Assembly (NCBI RefSeq): GCF_036370855.1
Contig: NW_026991398.1
Span: 1,116,001 to 1,180,000, forward strand
Length of the DNA stretch: 64,000 bases
Direction: 5' to 3'
Origin: Dromaius novaehollandiae
Lineage: Eukaryota; Chordata; Aves; Casuariiformes; Dromaiidae
Notes under the pieces: model-generated
Seen by the model: only the letters and a program-made list of their open reading frames with translations
Told to the model about the DNA's origin: nothing
Database searches by the model: none
Program-made: the position numbers and the translations under genes
Part shown: positions 46,671 through 57,629 of the stretch, one piece after another
How the letters are laid out: every line of letters begins with the position of its first letter
How positions within the stretch are numbered: position 1 is the stretch's first letter

Positions 46671-48319
46671 CAGTGGAAGTGACCTCACAGTCAACACTGC
46701 AGCCATGTCCCCTTTGCCTGCCTCTCCCCATCCTCCTGCCCATGTATCATCTCTGGTGGGATGAGAGGTGGTGTGATTCTCTTCTTGTCCTCATGAAACT
46801 GGGCTCCTGGGGAAGGCAGGCTGGGACAGCGAGGAGGTGCAGGTGTGCTCTGTGCGAAGGGGTGGCTGGAGTGCACAGGGCTTTGCCTTGGAGCAGGTGA
46901 TCAGCCAATCAAGACCTTATAGAAAGGACAAGAGGACACAGCAGTCTGGGTGACATTCTGGTAGGTGTTTCAGCTCATTCAGGATCTGCTTGGCAGGATC
47001 CCCCAGGAGACTTCCGTGGGGGGCAGAGGGGCCATGAGGCCTCTGTAAAGAGAGACTAGGCAGAGGAAGAGAGGCAGAGGAAGGGAGAGGACACATGTCA
47101 ATTTGAATACAGTAGTTTCTCAGAACAAAGTTTCTCCATTGAGAGTGTTGCCAGGAAGTGTATCAAGAACATATACATATATATAAGCATGTGAACTCAC
47201 ATAGAATGATTTCTGTAGTGCATTCACATGGGGCTGCCAATCCAAAAAAAAGAAAATAGTCATTAGAATTGCTAAAGAATATTTGAAGTTCTGAAAAAAA
47301 AAGATTTTTTTCAGTTCTTGCTTGGAGCTTCTTTTTGTATAGATTTCAGCAGTGACAAGAGCTTTACATAAAGGCTCTAGACAGATACAGAGGCCACTGC
47401 TGCCTGAGATGCCCTGTGTAGCTGTGTTCCTGTGTGATGCTGGGAAATGTGACCCAGGAACCATGAGAACCTTCCTGGAGCATTGGCTGGTCACTAGGAG
47501 AAGCATCTCCAGACCTCTCAGTGGGAGGTCTATTTCCATCGACTAGAAAGGGCAGTCCAGACAACTGGATTAGCCAGAGACATGTGCTGAAGGTGTCTGG
47601 CATCGAGTGAGCTAATTCCCATCCCTGTTGTCGCCTAAAATGGAGTCGCACTTCATGACCATGCAGGGAATGAGAAGGGAGAGTGGCTAGATGTGTAGGG
47701 ACTCCTTTAAGACATCACTGTAACACAGATACATTTAGATTGGTGCAAATTAGGCCATCAATAAATAGAACATTTTATTGAAGCTGATCAGCCTGCTTTG
47801 CTCTATCAGCTGTGAGCACGCGACACCTCATGGTGTGACTCGCTGTGTGCAAAGAGCAAGGAGCAGCAAGAATGATCCTGGGCAGGAAGTGGTTTGTGGG
47901 GCACTGGACTCATGCAAGACACAAAAATCATATTTTTAGTAGTGTAGGCCTTATTATAAAAGAAATCTTTAGAAACTATCAATAGAAATCAAACAAGAAA
48001 GAAACTGGATAAATTATCTCAAGGAAAACATATGTTTTGATACCCTTTTCAGCTTTTGAAACTTCTTTGGGTTCTTATTTTTTTCTTTTTCTTATTATCT
48101 TGTTTTGTTTGGTTCTTTTTTGATACTCTGGTCTTTTGGGGAGAATCTTTTTTTCTTTTTTTGAAAGGGAAAGTGATTTTCAGAGCTGGGGTGGGATGCA
48201 GTCCCCAAGTCATGGACATGTGGTGCCATTGCAGATGCCCTGGTCCCCTCTGCCCAGCCTCCATCTGTAGCTCCCAGGGGCTCCGGTCTCCCGCAGGTCC
48301 CCTGTGAGAGCTGCCAGGC
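46671..48319. other. Spacer; first 130 bp shared with 22,470-22,590
   Basis: Bases 46,671-46,800 repeat the end of minisatellite block 2 (gacctcaca.tcaacac, tgcctctccccatcct). The remainder, 46,800-48,300, is AT-richer with poly-T stretches (48,070-48,170) and has no recognisable gene. The paralogous site at 22.5 kb lacks this additional 1.5 kb. Confidence 0.5.
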
Positions 48320-50230
48320 CCAGGCAGGTGCCTCAGAGACACCGGGGCCTCTCCAAGTGCCACTGGGTGCTTGTGGTTGGACACCTGAGCTCTGCCTGAA
48401 AAGGCAAAGAACTATTTTAAACATTAAAAAAAATAGGAGCCCACTTTCATCAGCTCAAATGATTGGCTAATTTTAATGTCAGTGTTTTCATGTGATGAAA
48501 TAATGGAAGAAGAGGGAAGAAGACGTGGGAGAAAAAATACTGATCTGCCCTTGACCTTGTGTTTCCACTGCTCTGTCTCTTTGACTGTGGATGCAATCTC
48601 AGTGATCTCTCACATATTTCCACGTGGCCTGATTAACTTGATCATTTCTAAAGGCATCTTCACATCAGACTCTTTGGACATATGCACTTTCCTTAGTTTG
48701 GCAGTTTTCCTCCTCCCCTTGCTCTTTATCATTCAGATACCTCTTAACTCTCCAGTTGCTGCTCTGAGCTTCTGGGAGTCTGAAGCTTGCCTCGTCTTTC
48801 AGCAGTCTCATTGTCTCTTGAGCCAGATCCTTTGTTCTGCTTCTCGTCTATCCTTTCCTATCTATCTGTCGAGAACATTTCAAGGAAGGTTATGTCTTGT
48901 GGGAAGTGGAACTCACTGGAGGCAGCTTGGACTTGGCATAGAGTTGAGGAGGGTCTTTTATCTTTTATTAAATTGTTTCAAATTTTATTTTGGTTTGTTT
49001 GCTATTAAGAAAAACACCTCTATGCGTGCTTGCAGTTAGTTCTCTAAGGAAAGCAGGTGGGAATTGGCGCACATGAGCTGTAACCTTCAGCTACAGACTT
49101 GAGAGGAGAAGGGTTAGATTTTAACCAGAGTGATCTCAGTCCCCAGTGGCTGATGAGGGAACTGACAGGACTGGGGAGCTGGGGAGGAAGGTTGTCCGTA
49201 CATTTCTCTTATCAAAAATACTGCTTGACCTACATGCCCAGACTCCATTAGGAGACACCGTGGGTCAGTGTGAATTGGAGAATTGCTTATTTTGAAAACC
49301 AAAGAATAAAGAAAACTTCAGAAGCAGACATCATTTGTTTTCAGGTGCTCATTGAAATCTGCCTAATCTCAGTGCACTCCTGAAAGCTTCCCAATTGGCC
49401 ACACAAGACTTGAAGAACTGAAGCAAATTATGGAAGGAGGCATGGTCCCTTAGGTGTTTTTGCATTTTAATGACCCCTTGGGTGTATTTGGTGCTGAGCC
49501 CATGAACTGCAGATGCTGAGAAGAAACTGAAGAAACCTCTCAAGAAGTTGAAGTCAGAAGCAAATCCCAAGTTTCTTGGAGCGTTAACAGGTCCCACTGA
49601 GGACCATTACCAACAAAGCCTCCCCAGGGGCTGATTAGAGCACAAAGTTGGAGGCCCTGATTGCAGGTAGGCAAAGGCAATGTGCAGGTGGCTGTGATGC
49701 CAAGTCAACCTTGATGTGTGTTATCAGGCAGAGCAGCCAGGCACTGACAGCCAGCCCCTGGGTAGGGTGATCCTTTCCATCATGCATTGCTCAGGGCTCT
49801 TCCTGGGGGCAGTGTGAGGGTGGGGGTGTGCAACGCCGAGTGCAGGACCATGATACGGCACCTCCTGGGCTCCCAAGGGACAAGGAGGCAGCAAGGCCAC
49901 AGTGCTTTAAGGAATGGTGTCTTCTCGTGGGCCATGATGGCAGAGACACCAGCCATAGCCAAGAGGACAAAGACCTCGTTGCATTGAGAGCTTTCAGCCC
50001 TGGCAGTGCCTTTGGCCATCTCCACCACAGGCTGTCCTATGCTTTCCCACACCTGTGCCTGTTTCCTTGTGTACTGTAGACACCCAACCTGCTTCCCCAC
50101 CTTGCACTCACCCTGGGATCTCCCGACCTCTCCTGATGTCTTCCTGTCCTCACTTGCGTTTCCTTGACACACAAGGCCAGGGGCTGAACTCGGACTCCCT
50201 CTGTGTATCCTATAGCACCACAGCACTACC
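48320..50230 (+). repeat. Low-copy repeat R1, copy c
   Basis: Aligns in direct orientation with 22,580-24,430. A 187-codon frame at 48,476-49,039 corresponds to the 152-codon frame at 22,767-23,225, but frame and length differ. I consider both noncoding. Confidence 0.7.
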
Positions 50231-51016
50231 CTACGAGTGACATTTTCTTTTCCTAATGTGACATCCAAACCCCACAAGCTGCTGTCTGTGGCTTTTTCTC
50301 CTTCTCATGCTGTTTCCCACTACCAAGAAAAGCTCCATCATCTCTGATACCACCCTTCAAGCAGTCACAGGCTCCTACTCTACTACCTCCACTTCAGCAG
50401 GATAAAGAAGCTGAGGTCCCTCAACCCCTCCTCATGCACAGGTTTATTTCCACCTAGGCACAGGACTTGACACGTTTCTTGTAAATATTCATAAAGTATC
50501 TGTTATCCGAATCACCCAAGTTCCTCAAGATCCTTCTGGACTGTAGCTCCTCCTGTGTCAAAACAAAAACAGAACAAAAACAAAAAACAAAAAACAAAAA
50601 GAAACCAAAACACCACCAAAGAGTTAAGGGTAAGCAGGAGTGGGGTGATTGTGGGGGAAGGGATCAGGATGGTAATAGAGAAAAGATTAAAAGGGGAAGA
50701 AAGAAAAAAAGATACAAGGAAATTTAAAGCAAAGTATTGAGCAGGGCTGTCTTGGGGATTCCTGCCAAGAAGCCCTGCATCTGAATAATTCTGCCTGGAG
50801 GAGGACAACAAAGCTGGTCTATTTCCACTGTCACAGGGAACCTGCATCCTTTCCCAGGCAACAACAAGAGAATATCGGGAGTGGGAAGAATCCTGGACTC
50901 CTTCAGAGTGGAAGGGACCTCAGGAGGTCTCTAACCCAATCTTCTTGCCTCTTCCTCCTGATTAGATGTCATCTACAAACATGATGACAGTTGCATGCTC
51001 CAGCTCACTGATGAGG
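49631..51016 (+). repeat. Tandem duplication, unit 1 (1,386 bp)
   Basis: The sequence starting ctgattagagca at 49,631 restarts at 51,017. The unit contains the right part of R1, an A-rich simple stretch (about 50,558-50,600) and CR1 scraps in minus orientation (50,390-50,555 and 50,885-51,010). It holds the empty site of the LTR at 49,770-49,775. Confidence 0.85.
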
Positions 51017-52770
51017 CTGATTAGAGCAGAAAGTTGGAGGCCCTGATTGCAGGTAGGCAAAGGCAATGTGCAGGTGGCTGTGATATCAAGTCAACCCTGA
51101 TGTGTGTTATCAAACAGAGCAACCAAGCGGTGACAGCCAGGCACTGGGTAGGGTGATCCTTTGCTGGGGACCAAGATAGGATGATGCTGTGTCAGACAGC
51201 AGAGAATCTCTAAGGTAGAAAGTGATGATGTGGTAACTATGATCTGTGGCCAGAATGTGTGCATGTGAGTTGCCAGTGATCATGATGTGCCTTCCTGCCT
51301 ACGTACCAGCAGTCACGGTGTGTCTTCCTGCCTACGTGCCAGCAGCCTCGGTGGGCCTGTCCTGCCTGCCTGCCTGGGATCAGGATATGTCTTCCTACCT
51401 ATCACGAGATGCCACAATGTTCAGGAGACACTCGAAAGGAGGACTGGCTGGGCTTGGTTGCTGTATAACTGGCCGTTGTGTTTTTCAATAAAGGATCTTT
51501 GCACCGCCCTATCTGAGATCCGTGTCGTCATATGCCGCAATCCTTTCCATCGTGCATTGTTCAGGGCTCTTCCTGAGGGGCCAGTGTACAGGTGGGGTGT
51601 GCAGTGCCGAGTGCAGGATCATGATACGGCACCTCCTGGGCTCCCAGGGGACAAGGAGGCAGCAAGGCCACAGTGCTTTGAGGAATGGTGTCTTCTTGTG
51701 GGCCTCAGTGGCAGAGACTCCAGCCATAGCCAAGAGGACAAAGACCTGGCTGTGTTGGGAGCTTTCAGCCCTGGCAGTGCCTTTGGCCATCTCCACCACA
51801 GGCTGTCCTATGCTTTCCCACACCTGTGCCTGTTTCCTTGCAGACTGTAGACACCCAACCTGCTTCCCCACCTTGCTCTCACCTCGGGATCTCCCGACCT
51901 CTCCTGATGTCTTCCTGTCCTCACTTGCTTTTCCTTGACACACAAAGCCAGGGGCTGAACTCGGACTCCCTCTGGGTGACCTGTAGCACTACAGCACTAC
52001 CCTACGAGTGACATTTTCTTTTCCTAATGTCACATCTAAACCCCACAAGCTGCAGCTTGTGGCTTTTTCTCCTTCTCATGCTGTTTCCCATGAAACAGGA
52101 AAGCTCCATCATCTCTCAAGCCACCCTCCAAGTAGTCACAGGCTTCTATTCTACTGCCCTTCGCCTCCACGTCAGCAGGCTAAAGAAGTCCAGGTCCCTC
52201 AACTTCTCCTCATGGATGGGGTTATTCCTGCCTGGGCACAGGACTTGACACTTCTCTTGTAAATCTTCATGAGATATCTGTTGTCCGAATCACCCGAGTT
52301 TCTTAAAAGCCTTCGGGACTGAAGCTCCTCTGTGTCAAAACAAAACAAAACAAAAACAAAAGCAAACCAAAACAGGAGCAGTCGGTTAAGGGTAAGCAGG
52401 TGTGCACTGTATGAGAAGGGATCAGGATGTTAAAAGAGACAGACTTAGAAGGGGGGAAGGTAAAAAAAAAAAAATAATAGTGAAGCAAAGGATGGATCAG
52501 GGCTCTCTTGAGGATTCCTGCCAACAAGCCCTGCAGCTGAGTAATTCTGCCTGGAGGAGGACAACAAAGCTGGCCTACTTGCACTGTCACAGGGAACCTG
52601 CATCCTTTCCCAGGCAACAACAAGAGACTATCAAGAGTGGGAAGAATCATGGACTCCTTCAGGGTGGAAGGGACCTCAGGAGGTCTCTAGCCCAATCATC
52701 TTGCCTCTTCCTCCTGATTAGATGTCATCTACAAACATGATGAGAGTTGCATGCTGCAGGTCACTGATGA
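51017..52770 (+). repeat. Tandem duplication, unit 2, carrying an LTR insertion
   Basis: The offset to unit 1 is exactly 1,386 bp up to the LTR and 1,770 bp directly after it. The difference of 384 equals the 378-bp LTR plus a 6-bp target duplication. The A-rich stretch recurs at 52,336-52,370 and the CR1 scraps at 52,190-52,340. Confidence 0.85.
51162..51539 (+). mobile_element. Solo LTR of an endogenous retrovirus, 378 bp
   Basis: It begins TGCTGGGG and ends GCCGCA, and is flanked by the 6-bp direct repeat ATCCTT (51,156-51,161 and 51,540-51,545). The tandem paralogue at 49,770 shows the intact target with one ATCCTT. Inside are a TATA-like box (TATAAC, 51,464), an AATAAA signal at 51,487-51,492 only about 23 bp further, and a 33-bp tandem repeat (51,286-51,351) in what would be U3. 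Six-base target duplications and a poly(A) signal soon after the TATA box are typical of alpha/beta-type avian retroviral LTRs. No viral coding sequence remains, so this is a recombined solo LTR. Confidence 0.92.
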
Positions 52771-54000
52771 ACCTGTCAGAATAGACAGGTCCAGTGTAGA
52801 CCCTGCACACTCCACCTTTACCTGCCTTCCTGGTAAAGCATGACCCATTCAAAAAAACTCTCTGAGCTCGATCATCCAACCAGCTTTTTATCCACCTGGT
52901 TGTCTACCCATCTTATGGTAAAACCTTACTTGTATTCAAGAATATTCATGCAGACAGTGTCCAACACCTTGCTAAAATCATGGTAAATGGTATCCAGTAC
53001 TTTCTGCTCCTCCACAATCACAAGTCTTTGATCACAGAAGGCAATCAGCTTGCGCAGGAATGATTTACCTTCAGTAAGTCCATGCTGCCTGCTCCCAGGC
53101 ACATTCTTCATGTGCCCAGAAATGTGATGCAAGAGCATTTGCTGCATGATGCATTCCTCACCAAAGTGAGGCTGAAGGGCCTGCAGCTCCCTGAGTTGTC
53201 CTTTGGCTTGTCCTGGGTTGTGGGCTTTTTTGAAGATGGGCACAATGCAGTTCTTCTGCTCATTGGGACCTCCCCTGGTCTATGCAACCTTTCAAAGGTG
53301 GTAGAGACTGGCCCTGTTATTATACAGGCCAGCCCTCTCTGTGACCTTGGATGCAGCCCATCCAGTCCTAGAGACTTGTATGGGTTGAGTTCCTGCAAGT
53401 CATCTCTCACTCAACCCTCATCTACTGCGGGCTGTTTTTCTCCTCTGGAGCCCTTCTCCATCCCGTACAAGAGCTCCGTACATCTGAGCTGTCCCTTCAC
53501 ACAAACAGCATCCCCCGTGCTCATCTTCCCCAACTGCCTTGCCTGCAGAGCTTGTACCCTGCCATCACAGCCCTCCAGTCATGTGAGCTGTCCCACCACA
53601 TCTTAGTTATTCCAACCATGTTTCAGTCCTGTGACAGCTTGTGCATCTCCATCTGCTCCTCTCTGTGCTCCTGGCTGCATGCACTTGTGTTTATTTGGGC
53701 TGCAGAGCCTCAGCTGTAGCACAGAGAACAGATTTGTAATGGGGAAACCTGTTACCAAGAGCCAAAGACACCATGTGTGCAATGGTCCCACTTCAGAGCA
53801 GAGACATGCTGGCATAGATAGCAGGTGGCAATGTAATGGTGAAAGGAGGTTCCCACTAAGAGAGCAAACCCTGCAGTGCCCAAGGCCAGGGAGAAACAGA
53901 GCTGGGCCGTGCAGGAATGCCAGGAGAGGGATTTGCTGCCTCAGCTGATTCACAGCACCATGGGGCCTGTGACAGAGGTGAACTGATCTGCAGGAAGGAC
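52640..54000 (-). mobile_element. CR1 LINE, degraded ORF2, inverted paralogue
   Basis: On the minus strand, from 54,000 downward, it encodes the endonuclease-side segment also found at 11,790, then MRDDLQELNPYKSLGLDGLH (53,410-53,350), FKKAHNPGQAKGQ, SRQHGLTEGKSFL, and YHDFSKVLDTVCMNILEYK (near 52,930). A short RT piece with FISDL..MFVDDI follows near 52,730-52,790. The element's 3' tail phrase (ggaagggacctcaggaggtc in plus reading) is at 52,670. Frames shift repeatedly, so it is inactive. Confidence 0.85.
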
Positions 54001-55094
54001 AAGGTGCCACTGAAAAAGCCCCTGGGTCTGGGCAGCCTGTGATCCAGCCACGCTGAGGTCATCATTAGCCCGTTCCCTGTTCATATCATCTGGGAGTGAG
54101 AAGAGGTTCAGGGGGAGGAAAGTTAGAAGCTTTTAGGGGTGCAGAGGCTAGAGCAGGGACCTTGTGACATGCCTCTCCCATTTATGCAGAACACTTGGCT
54201 GTAGATCTGATGGACTTGGCCTAAAGGCAGTAGTAGGATCCAGGTGTTTGGGCGCTGGTAGGAAACCTGAGATGCCATGGGGCACTCGCCCAGCAACCAC
54301 TCCAAAGGGGCATGGCTTTCCTATAGCTCCCGTGCTGTATCTGCTAGAGATACATGGTTGTGCTGGACCCCCCAGGCATCCCACATAGCCCTGCAGGCCT
54401 ATTTCTCTGTCACTGAATCAAGTGCCTGCACTGGATGGCATCAACTGTTTGCAATGTCGGGATCTGTCTGTGTCTCAGCTTCCTAGTGAGTGGAGCTCTG
54501 GTAGCAGTGGACATCTGTTACCATTTCAGTGGCCAAGGCAATTCCCTGCTTAGCCCCCAACTCATGCTGTAGAAGGATGTAGGTCTCACAGTTGCTTTAT
54601 CAGAGCAAGCAGACACTGGCACATGCCTTGGACCACCTCTGTCTCTTCCAATGTCACCAGGTGTTTGTGTGTGAGCAGCTGACTCCCACCCTCCATCGCC
54701 AGTGATTATAATGGGAGCTTAGACCAAGATCTTGCATGCAGACATCCCTGCTGTGCTCACTTCTGCCTGGGCAAGGGCAATCCCACCTTCAGTGTGTTTT
54801 TTGTGGAGCTCACGGGAAGGATGTGAATCCTGCGCCAGCCCAGGGCCTTCTAAAGCAGCCTGAGAAGCCCAAACTGACTCATCTGAATCAATAGCTAAAC
54901 AATGGGAAAACAAGCTCTTTTTGTCCCCATCTAGGTGTCCTGCCTAGTAAAGAGATGGGGATAGGGGCTTCCAGAGTGGGACATTTCCACCTCTTGTGAA
55001 TAACCATCCCCTGATGAAACAAATTGCAATGCTGGAATCACTCTCTCTACACTGTTCAGAGACGGAGCATCAGTGATTATTTTGCTTTACCTCA
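54001..55094. other. Upstream region of OR3, inverted copy of 10,446-11,789
   Basis: The reverse complement matches the upstream region of OR1 at roughly 93 percent by eye in the portion I aligned (54,340-54,486 versus 11,043-11,190). No gene is visible. Confidence 0.6.
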
Positions 55095-55393
55095 GTGAGC
55101 ATTTCCCAGGAGGAGGGAGCACAAGGGACAGAGACATTCATGTCTTCAGCTGGGCCTCTGCTCCTGAGTGGGGCCAGGCTCCTGGGATGGAGGGAGCTCA
55201 GGGCAACCTGGCAGCACTGCCCAGACACAGCTGTGTGCAGGAGCAGCTCCTCTGCCAAGAGCAGCAGGGCTGCGGGCACTGCCTGCTGCTGCTGACATGA
55301 GCTGAGAGAAGGCAGGGAGAAGTGGAAGGCAGTGTGGAGTGGGAGGACAGAGGAGAGCTGCTTGTGGGGGAATTCTTCACAGCCCTTGACACG
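55095..55393 (+). promoter_or_regulatory. Predicted OR3 leader exon and conserved block
   Basis: The plus-strand member of the three 299-bp blocks without indels. It ends at GACACG|GTAAGT (donor from 55,394). The core at about 55,158-55,293 differs from the OR1 block at about one base. The part just before the donor reads GAGTGGGAGGACAGAGGAG and is conserved in all three copies. Confidence 0.6.
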
Positions 55394-57605
55394 GTAAGTC
55401 TCTGGCTGGAGGGCACTGCTACTGAGGTTCCTGGCAAGGTCTTGAAACCTGTCCAGTCACACGACTGGATTTTTAAGGATCACTCTCCCAGTTTCTCCAT
55501 TGCAGGAGAGGGGGAGATGCTTCAGAGCAGGGATTCCCTGCCACACCGTCACAGGGACAGGGCATCCTGTTATCTTCTCGCAGGGACGCTGCAGGGCTGT
55601 GGAGCTGGGGTACGCACACAGCTCTGCAAAAGGCTGTAGCTCACAGCAGTGTCCCTGCACCCCACGGTGCTGTGTGCCTGGAGCAGTGTCTCTGCCACCT
55701 GCGAGGGTCAGCACTCAGCCTGTCTGGGGAGCTCCCCACAGCACAGGGGGAGAAGCTCTGGGTGGGAGGAGAGATGCCCAGCAGGGCAGGTCCTGTCAAG
55801 AGGGTGCTGTGTCGGTCACGGCTGCTCTCAGCTCCAGCTCACTCTCAGGACATTTCTGGAGGGGACTTTCCAAAAGGAAGGTCAAGGCAGGGGAAACATG
55901 AAAGGGAAGGAGCTGTCAGGAGTCTGTGCTTTCAGTTTTATTCTCTTTGGGTGGGGTGAAATGAGATTGGATCTGACAGTTTTAGACAGGGGACAGAGGC
56001 TCCAAAACAGGGACACTGAGAGAGGAGCAGCTCTGGGAGGCACTCAGCAAATGCCTTCCTCCACCCCTCAGCCTGCAGACAGAGCCAGCAGCACCTTTCC
56101 AGCCTCAGCAAGGCTTGTCTCCCCTGCTCCATAGCACCTGCAACCACGGAGGTGCCCTGGGCAGTGTCCTGCCCCCGGGAGGTTTCTTCAGGGCAGAGCT
56201 GAGCACCCAGCGGGTGGGATGGGGTCTGTGAGCACTGACAGGGGAGAGACGCGGGGACAGAGAAACAGCTGCCCGCAGGGACGGCTCCAGGCAGCAGAGT
56301 CATGCTCAGAGTGTGAGAGGAAACCCTCAGCTCCAGCACCTCCTCTCCTCTGCCAGCCAGCACAGCCCTCTGCTCTCAAGGCTGTGGGGTCCAGGGCAGG
56401 AGTCGTTTCCTCGGCAGCTGGACATGCAGGAGAGGAGACACTCCTGAGTGCCCCTCTGTGCCTGCCTGTCCCTGCCTCCCTGGGCACAAATAGCATGGTA
56501 TTGCTCCATGTTTCCCACCTGCCCATGCTGCCCTTGTCCTTCCCCTTGGACTCTCTGGGCAGGGGGGTTTCTGATGCAGTTCAGACACTAACCCTGCAGG
56601 TCCTGCCATGCAGACGTGTCCTTGACAGTGAGGTGCCCAAGTGCCCCTCTAGCCTGTGGGGCTCTGGGCAATGCAGTGTGGGGGGCTGGGAATGTGCCAA
56701 CTCTCTCTCGTCAGGACATCCCATCCTTAGGACATTCTGCCATTTCCCTGGGGTGTCTGGCTGGGCTGCAGTTGCCCTCCAGAAGGGCACAGTTCTCCCA
56801 TTGCAGCTGGGTGTTATCTGGGTGCCCCAGGGAGAAGCCACCTAGATACTGAGGCCATGGAAATGCTGCTGGGAGGCTGGAAGGCTGGATGTGGGCAGCT
56901 GGAAGGAGCCCAATGTTTTGCTGGCTAGAAGGGGAGGGCTGAGACCTGCCTCATACACCCTCAGGAAGAGTGCTGATGGGCACTTTGGAAGGCGGATTCC
57001 TCTACTCTCCATGGCCTTTTCTTTTTAGGGTAACACGAGTTCACCTGTCCTCCACCTCCGAGGTGTGAGCACAGGGCAGCTGGGAACAAGGCAGATGGAC
57101 AGGCCAGCTCTCCTGCCTCTGCACTAAAGCCAGAGTGAATCCTTTTGCCTCTCTGGAATCACAGCTGCTCCCTCTGAGAGCAGCAGCAATGCTGAGGATT
57201 TCTACCTGGAAGAATCCTCCTCAGCTGTGAAAGAGTCAGCTAAAGAAAACAAAACAAGGCTTAAGAGTATTAATGAATCCCCATTATTTAGAAGTGAGAG
57301 TGAAGATGCTGAAAATCCCTCCAACATTTTGAGTTGGATTAAATCTGACTGGAACTGGGAATATAAATCTTAGTCCCCCCTGTTCCCATGTCCACAGTGC
57401 TGTCGGTTAGGGCTGACTCCTTTGGAGCCCACAGGCAGAGGCCCTGCTCCTCACGGCAAAATCAGCCAGCTCAAACCATAGCTCAAGCAACAGAGCTCAG
57501 CGACAGTGCTACTGAGATGGGGTGAGGTAATGAGTGTGTGTTTGGGAGGTTTTTATGAGAGAGAAGTCTGTCCTAATTTGTCACTATCTGTTCTTCCTTG
57601 AACAG
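55394..57605 (+). other. Predicted 5' intron of OR3 (2,212 bp)
   Basis: Donor GTAAGT at 55,394 and acceptor TTCCTTGAACAG ending at 57,605, leaving 24 nt of 5'UTR (57,606-57,629). In the stretch 56,165-56,526 I count about 15 differences in about 360 bases against the OR1 intron. The 208-codon frame at 56,219-56,845 has a shorter, shifted counterpart in the OR1 copy and is not called. Confidence 0.65.
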
Positions 57606-57629
57606 TCCGGAAAGCACAGGGGGAGCAAA

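Noticed and set aside
55301-55393. Leader exon coding directly into the receptor (an N-terminal extension)
   Set aside because: The frame is open and in phase after splicing, but it is closed upstream by a TGA and no ATG is shared by the three copies.
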